This document shows, piece after piece, positions 22,441 to 26,435 of a stretch of 26,435 nt of DNA (its first letter is position 1; every line of letters begins with the position of its first letter). Origin of the DNA: an uncultured Collinsella sp. (GTDB taxonomy: Bacteria; Actinomycetota; Coriobacteriia; Coriobacteriales; Coriobacteriaceae); contig UQSB01000029.1 of the NCBI GenBank assembly GCA_900543505.1, forward strand, positions 1 to 26,435, written 5' to 3'. Under the pieces are notes generated by a model, which saw only the letters and a list, made by a program, of their open reading frames with translations, searched no databases and was not told where the DNA came from. The translations under genes were made by a program, and so were the position numbers.

Positions 22441-25323
22441 ATGACGCTACTGTATTTCCTTACCCTGTTTCCGCTGGTACCGGCGCTGGGCATGCTGCTC
22501 GCGCGCGGTGACCGCGCCCGCGATGCGGTAGGGCTTGTAGGCTCTGGCATCATTATGGCGGTGACGGTTGTAGTCGCCGTCATGTTTTTTGGCACGGGCC
22601 CGCAGAGCTTCGAGGTTGCCCCCGGCACCTCGCATGTGCTCTCGATCATCAGCTCCGTCATCGACGTGATCCTGTGCGCCGTCATCCTGTACAACGCGCG
22701 TAAATATAAGAGCACGCTCACCACGGTGCTCGGCGTGGTGCAGCTGGTGGGTTCGGTTGCCTTCGCTGCCATGACGCTGCCCGCGGCCGAGGTTGTCACC
22801 GCCACGCCGCTCTACCTGGATTACATGAGTGTGATCATGGTGCTTGCCGTCGGCATTGTCGGCAGCCTTATCTGCGTGTACGCCCTGGGCTACATGAAGG
22901 ACTTCCAGGCCCACGACGAGCACGAGGCAGCGCTGCGCGGGCAGGCGGCGCCCGACCGACGCCCGCAGTTCCTGGCGCTTATGTTCCTGTTCCTCTCGGC
23001 CATGTTCGTCATCGTGACAAGCGACAACCTTGAGTGGCTGTTCTGTGGCTGGGAAATCACCACCGTGTGCTCGTTCCTCATGATTGGCTACACGCGCACG
23101 CCCGAGGCCATAAAAAACGCTTTCACCCAGATCATCCTCAACATGCTGGGCGGCATCGCGTTTTTGGCCGGACTCATGTACCTGCACGTTAACGGCATGC
23201 CGCTGACCATCTCGGGCATGATCGAGCTTTCCAGCGCCGGAACCGCGCAATCCGCGCTGCTGGTGATGCCGGTCCTGTTGCTGTCGCTTGCCGCGCTCAC
23301 CAAGGCCGCACAGATGCCGTTCCACACTTGGCTATTGGGTGCCATGGTTGCCCCCACGCCCACGAGTGCCCTGCTGCACTCGTCAACCATGGTCAAAGCC
23401 GGCGTGTTCCTGATGGTCAAGCTCAGCCCGCTCTATGCCATCTATCCCGTGACCGGCTTTATGGTCACGAGCGTGGGTGCCATCACGTTTTTGCTCGCTG
23501 CCCTCATGGCCATCTCGCAGAGCAACGCCAAACGCGTCCTCGCGTACTCCACCATTTCCAACTTGGGCCTCATCAGTGCTTGCTTGGGTGTCGGCGCGCC
23601 CGAGGCCGTATGGGCCGCCATCTTCCTGATCCTGTTCCACACGGTGGCCAAGTCGCTGCTGTTCCTGTGCGTGGGCACGGCCGAGCATCATATCGGCAGC
23701 CGCAATATCGAGGACATGGACGGTATGTTCAGCCGCATGCCGCACCTTACGCGTCTGATGATGCTGGGCATCATGGGCATGTTCGTGGCACCGTTTGGCA
23801 TGCTCGTGTCCAAGTGGGGCGCCCTGGTGGCGTTCGCGCAGACCGGCAACGTGCTCATGATCATGGTGCTTGCCTTTGGCTCGGCCGCGACGTTCTTCTT
23901 CTGGGGCAAGTGGCTTGCCAAGCTTTCGGGCGTCGACCCCACGGCTCAAAACGTTGAGGTCAATGTCCATAAGACCGAATGGATGGCCCTCAACACCATC
24001 GCCGCGCTGCTGATTCTTTGCTGCGTGGCGTTCCCGCTCATCTCGAGCGGCCTGGTGTCGCCTTACTTGGCCATGGTGTTTGGCCGCGTGCCGTACGTTA
24101 TTGGCAAGGACTCCATGTATCTGATGGTGGTTATCGTGGCGTTTATCGCCGTGGTGCTGCTGACTTCATTCCGCGTGAGCAACAAACCGCACGTCAACGT
24201 GTACCTTTCGGGTGTGGGGACCGACAAATATCGCCATTTCCGTGGCTCGATGGGACACGAGGTGAAGGCCGAAAAGCGCAATTGGTACTCGGAGGACGCC
24301 CTTGGCGAGAAGCGTATTGGCCCCGCGGGTAGCGTCGTGTGTTGCAGCATTATCTTGTTTGCGCTGCTGTGTTGCGCGTGGATTGGGCCCGAGCGGCTTG
24401 CCATGAGCGCGCCCTCGGTGCTGCGCGGCAAGTATTTCGAAGGCTCGGGCGTCGTGGGCATTTTTATTGGCACCGTGGCGTTTGCTTTGCTGGCGCCGCT
24501 TGTGGGCGGCCTGATCGACGGCCTTGACCGTAAGCTTTCGGCTCGCATGCAGGGCCGCGTGGGTCCGCGTCTGCTGCAGCCCTTCTACGACGTTGCCAAA
24601 CTGCTGCGCAAGGCCCCTGCCAGCGTAAACACCATGGACGATACCTATATGGCATGTGCGCTCATCTTTACCGTGGTAGGCGGCGGCATCTTTGTGTCGG
24701 GTTCCAACACGCTGCTGTGCGCTTTTATGGTGACGCTCGCCGCGATCTTTGTGGTGCTGGCGTCCGCCTCGACGCAAAGCCCGTTTGCGCAGGTCGGCGC
24801 CGATCGCGAGCTGCTGCAGGTTATGAGCTACGAGCCCGCCGTTCTGCTGATGAGCGTGGGCCTGTACCTTGCCACCGACAGCTTCGATTCCATTGCCGTG
24901 ACGGGGCAGTCAGCCCCCATCATCGTGTACAGCGCGCCCATTTTCCTTGCGCTGCTCGCGGTGCTTACCATCAAGCTACGCAAGTCGCCGTTCGACCTTT
25001 CGTACTCGCATCACGCGCATCAGGAGATTGTCCAGGGCGTCGCCACCGAGATGAGCGGCAGCACGCTGGCCAAGATGACCCTTATGCACTGGTGCGAGAC
25101 CGTGCTGTTTTTGATGTGGGTGGGCATGTTCTTTGTCTGGGACAACCCGGTGAGCTGGGCCGTAGCCCTGGTCGTGATGGCCGCGACGTATTTTGTCGAG
25201 GTACTGATCGATAACACCTTCGCCCGTAGCACCTGGCGCAGCTGCTTTAAGCTCGGCTGGGGCGTGGCGCTGGTGTTTGGCCTGCTCAACCTTATGCCCA
25301 TCCTCGTCGACGTGTTTATTTAG
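22441..25323 (+). CDS. Energy-converting (group 4) hydrogenase membrane subunit: fused NuoL-like (EchA/HyfB) and NuoH-like (EchB/HycD) proteins
   Basis: 960 aa, multi-spanning. Residues 1-640 are a NuoL/MrpA-type ion-pumping subunit: WE205 in WEITTVCSFLMIGY, K288 in LTKAAQMPFHTWL, and SALLHSSTMVKAGVFL (H313, K319), the charged residues of the proton path in this family. Residues about 665-960 are a NuoH/EchB-type subunit: DRKLSARMQGRVGPRLLQPFYDVAKLL (about 695-720), SPFAQVGADRELLQVMSYEPA, and SHHAHQEIVQG (about 856), which is characteristic of group 4 hydrogenases. These are normally two genes (about 640 and 300 aa); here one continuous frame joins them, with the junction at 24290-24440. GGGGAG lies 8 bases before the ATG. 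First gene of the visible operon; it anchors the hydrogenase arm and couples electron flow to proton or sodium export. Confidence 0.92.
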   Translation: MTLLYFLTLFPLVPALGMLLARGDRARDAVGLVGSGIIMAVTVVVAVMFFGTGPQSFEVAPGTSHVLSIISSVIDVILCAVILYNARKYKSTLTTVLGVVQLVGSVAFAAMTLPAAEVVTATPLYLDYMSVIMVLAVGIVGSLICVYALGYMKDFQAHDEHEAALRGQAAPDRRPQFLALMFLFLSAMFVIVTSDNLEWLFCGWEITTVCSFLMIGYTRTPEAIKNAFTQIILNMLGGIAFLAGLMYLHVNGMPLTISGMIELSSAGTAQSALLVMPVLLLSLAALTKAAQMPFHTWLLGAMVAPTPTSALLHSSTMVKAGVFLMVKLSPLYAIYPVTGFMVTSVGAITFLLAALMAISQSNAKRVLAYSTISNLGLISACLGVGAPEAVWAAIFLILFHTVAKSLLFLCVGTAEHHIGSRNIEDMDGMFSRMPHLTRLMMLGIMGMFVAPFGMLVSKWGALVAFAQTGNVLMIMVLAFGSAATFFFWGKWLAKLSGVDPTAQNVEVNVHKTEWMALNTIAALLILCCVAFPLISSGLVSPYLAMVFGRVPYVIGKDSMYLMVVIVAFIAVVLLTSFRVSNKPHVNVYLSGVGTDKYRHFRGSMGHEVKAEKRNWYSEDALGEKRIGPAGSVVCCSIILFALLCCAWIGPERLAMSAPSVLRGKYFEGSGVVGIFIGTVAFALLAPLVGGLIDGLDRKLSARMQGRVGPRLLQPFYDVAKLLRKAPASVNTMDDTYMACALIFTVVGGGIFVSGSNTLLCAFMVTLAAIFVVLASASTQSPFAQVGADRELLQVMSYEPAVLLMSVGLYLATDSFDSIAVTGQSAPIIVYSAPIFLALLAVLTIKLRKSPFDLSYSHHAHQEIVQGVATEMSGSTLAKMTLMHWCETVLFLMWVGMFFVWDNPVSWAVALVVMAATYFVEVLIDNTFARSTWRSCFKLGWGVALVFGLLNLMPILVDVFI

Positions 25324-25335
25324 GAGGCGGCATCC

Positions 25336-25929
25336 ATGGATCATAAAATGTCGCGCTCACCGTGGGTTATTCATTACGACGGCTCGAGCTGCAACGGATG
25401 CGATATCGAGGTGCTGGCCTCGCTTACCCCACTGTTCGATGCGGAGCGCTTTGGCGTGGTCAACACCGGCAACCCCAAACATGCGGACATCTTTTTGGTG
25501 ACGGGCTCGGTCAATGCCCAGAACCTGCCCGTCGTGCGTCAGATTTACAACCAGATGCTCGAGCCCAAGTGCGTGGTGGCGTGCGGCATCTGCGCGTGCT
25601 CGGGCGGCGTGTTCCGCGATGCCTACAACGTGATCGGCGGCGTGGACCGCGCGATTCCCGTGGACGTGTACGCGCCCGGGTGCGCCATTCGCCCCGAGAC
25701 GGTGATCGATGCCATCGTGGAGGCGTGCGGCATCTTGGACCAGAAGGAGGCCGTGATGCGCGCCGGCGGCGATCCGCTCACCGTGGGCGGCGCCGCCACC
25801 TGGGACGGTGGCGTTGAGCTGGGCGAGGACGGGTTTGTGGCCGCGGCTGAGGCCGGCGACGCGCCCGCCGCTGGCGACGCACCTGCTGGGACGCCCGCCG
25901 CGTCCGTCGCTGCAAAGGAGGCCGAGTAA
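25336..25929 (+). CDS. Hydrogenase small subunit, NuoB-like (EchC/HycG/HyfI type)
   Basis: 197 aa. Cys ligands for the single proximal 4Fe-4S cluster are C19 and C22 (SCNGCDIE), C86 (ACGICACSGG) and C116 (APGCAIRP); C83 and C88 are extra. It passes electrons between the Fe-S relay and the NiFe site of the large subunit at the membrane-facing end of the complex. A perfect AGGAGG (25323-25328) begins at the last base of the upstream stop codon and lies 7 bases before the ATG. After about residue 150 the family domain ends; about 45 residues of Gly/Ala/Pro/Glu-rich sequence (AAAEAGDAPAAGDAPAGTPA) form an added tail. The stop overlaps the next start (TAATG), so translation is coupled. Confidence 0.93.
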   Translation: MDHKMSRSPWVIHYDGSSCNGCDIEVLASLTPLFDAERFGVVNTGNPKHADIFLVTGSVNAQNLPVVRQIYNQMLEPKCVVACGICACSGGVFRDAYNVIGGVDRAIPVDVYAPGCAIRPETVIDAIVEACGILDQKEAVMRAGGDPLTVGGAATWDGGVELGEDGFVAAAEAGDAPAAGDAPAGTPAASVAAKEAE

Positions 25930-26435
25930 TGCAAGAGGCAATCTATACCATCGTTGGGATCGACGAGCTCCTGTCGCATGTCCAGGCGCTTAAGGGCGTC
26001 GGTGCGCGCTTTGTGCAAATGCACGCCGAGCGTAACGTCGACGACGGCTCGTATCGCTTGGTCTATACGTTTATCAACGTTCGTGCTGCTCAGGAGCATA
26101 TTGCGCAGGGCGGCAGCTATGCGATCGAGAACCTGGTGGTCGAAGGCATCGACCAGTACCAGGAGATTCCGTCCATCAGCTCGTATTATCCGGCGGTATT
26201 CCCGTTTGAAAACGAAGCGCACGATCTGTTTGGTCTTGCCATCACCGATATGCAGATCGACTTTAAGGGCTTTTTCTACCAGGTCTCGACCGCTGAACCC
26301 ATGAGCGTTATCACGCCCGAGGTGAAGTCCGCGCGCGAGAAGGCCATGAAGGTCCGCGCGGCTGCCGAGGCCAAGGCGCGCAAGGCCGCTGCCGAGAAGG
26401 CCGCCACCGAGGTCGTCAAGGCTGCTGAGCCTGTC
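25929..26435 (+). CDS. NuoC-like 30-kDa subunit of the hydrogenase (EchD/HycE N-terminal type), 3'-truncated by window edge
   Basis: The ATG overlaps the upstream stop (TAATG). The frame is open for 169 codons to the right edge. The core matches the 30-kDa complex I/hydrogenase family: YYPAVFPFENEAHDLFGLAI (about residues 91-110) corresponds to the ERE.YDLFGI signature, preceded by YRLVYTFIN and followed by DFKGFFYQV. From about residue 125 the sequence becomes a long Lys/Ala/Glu-rich charged helix (REKAMKVRAAAEAKARKAAA) that is not part of the domain and continues to the edge. Whether a NuoD/large-subunit domain is fused downstream (as in HycE/HyfG) or is a separate gene (EchD then EchE) cannot be seen. 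Confidence 0.88.
   Translation, partial: MQEAIYTIVGIDELLSHVQALKGVGARFVQMHAERNVDDGSYRLVYTFINVRAAQEHIAQGGSYAIENLVVEGIDQYQEIPSISSYYPAVFPFENEAHDLFGLAITDMQIDFKGFFYQVSTAEPMSVITPEVKSAREKAMKVRAAAEAKARKAAAEKAATEVVKAAEPV

Overview
The window looks like chromosomal DNA of a high-GC, anaerobic actinobacterium of the Coriobacteriia, most like Collinsella. This is inferred from GC-rich codon use, a fused folP-folK, a group-4 membrane hydrogenase operon, a DUF4143 ATPase and a very large exported GLUG-type protein. No marker gene fixes the species.

Left part (1-5736). A folate gene fusion (dihydropteroate synthase C-terminus plus HPPK, cut by the left edge) is followed with no gap by a degenerate biotin-protein-ligase-like gene. 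These converge on coaX (type III pantothenate kinase, minus strand) across a spacer holding two matched 41-bp inverted repeats. An initiator tRNA-Met with a good promoter and terminator follows. Next come three inverted-repeat units on an exact 80-bp period, then a flavin/Fe-S oxidoreductase of the 2,4-dienoyl-CoA reductase/BaiCD-BaiH type with its own terminator.

Middle part (5737-21361). Five perfect 12-bp direct repeats on an exact 23-bp period precede a DUF4143 AAA ATPase, and a 67-bp near-perfect hairpin follows it. Then comes a tight four-gene cassette: three membrane-anchored proteins, each with one N-terminal membrane helix and a beta-rich outside domain, and a 3628-residue exported solenoid protein. 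A strong terminator closes it. No sortase, LPXTG signal or signal peptidase is seen. The cassette looks like a surface structure (fibre or giant adhesin) whose assembly and anchoring are not explained by known signals. It is the best candidate here for an undescribed system.

Right part (21362-26435). A complex hairpin/tandem repeat lies downstream of the giant gene. An orphan IS3-OrfA-like double-HTH gene follows. The window ends in the start of an energy-converting (Ech/Hyf/Coo-type, group 4) [NiFe]-hydrogenase operon: a fused NuoL-like/NuoH-like membrane subunit, the NuoB-like small subunit, and a NuoC-like subunit cut by the right edge. The hydrogenase large subunit should lie just beyond. 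This operon would couple H2 production from a low-potential donor (ferredoxin or formate) to ion pumping.
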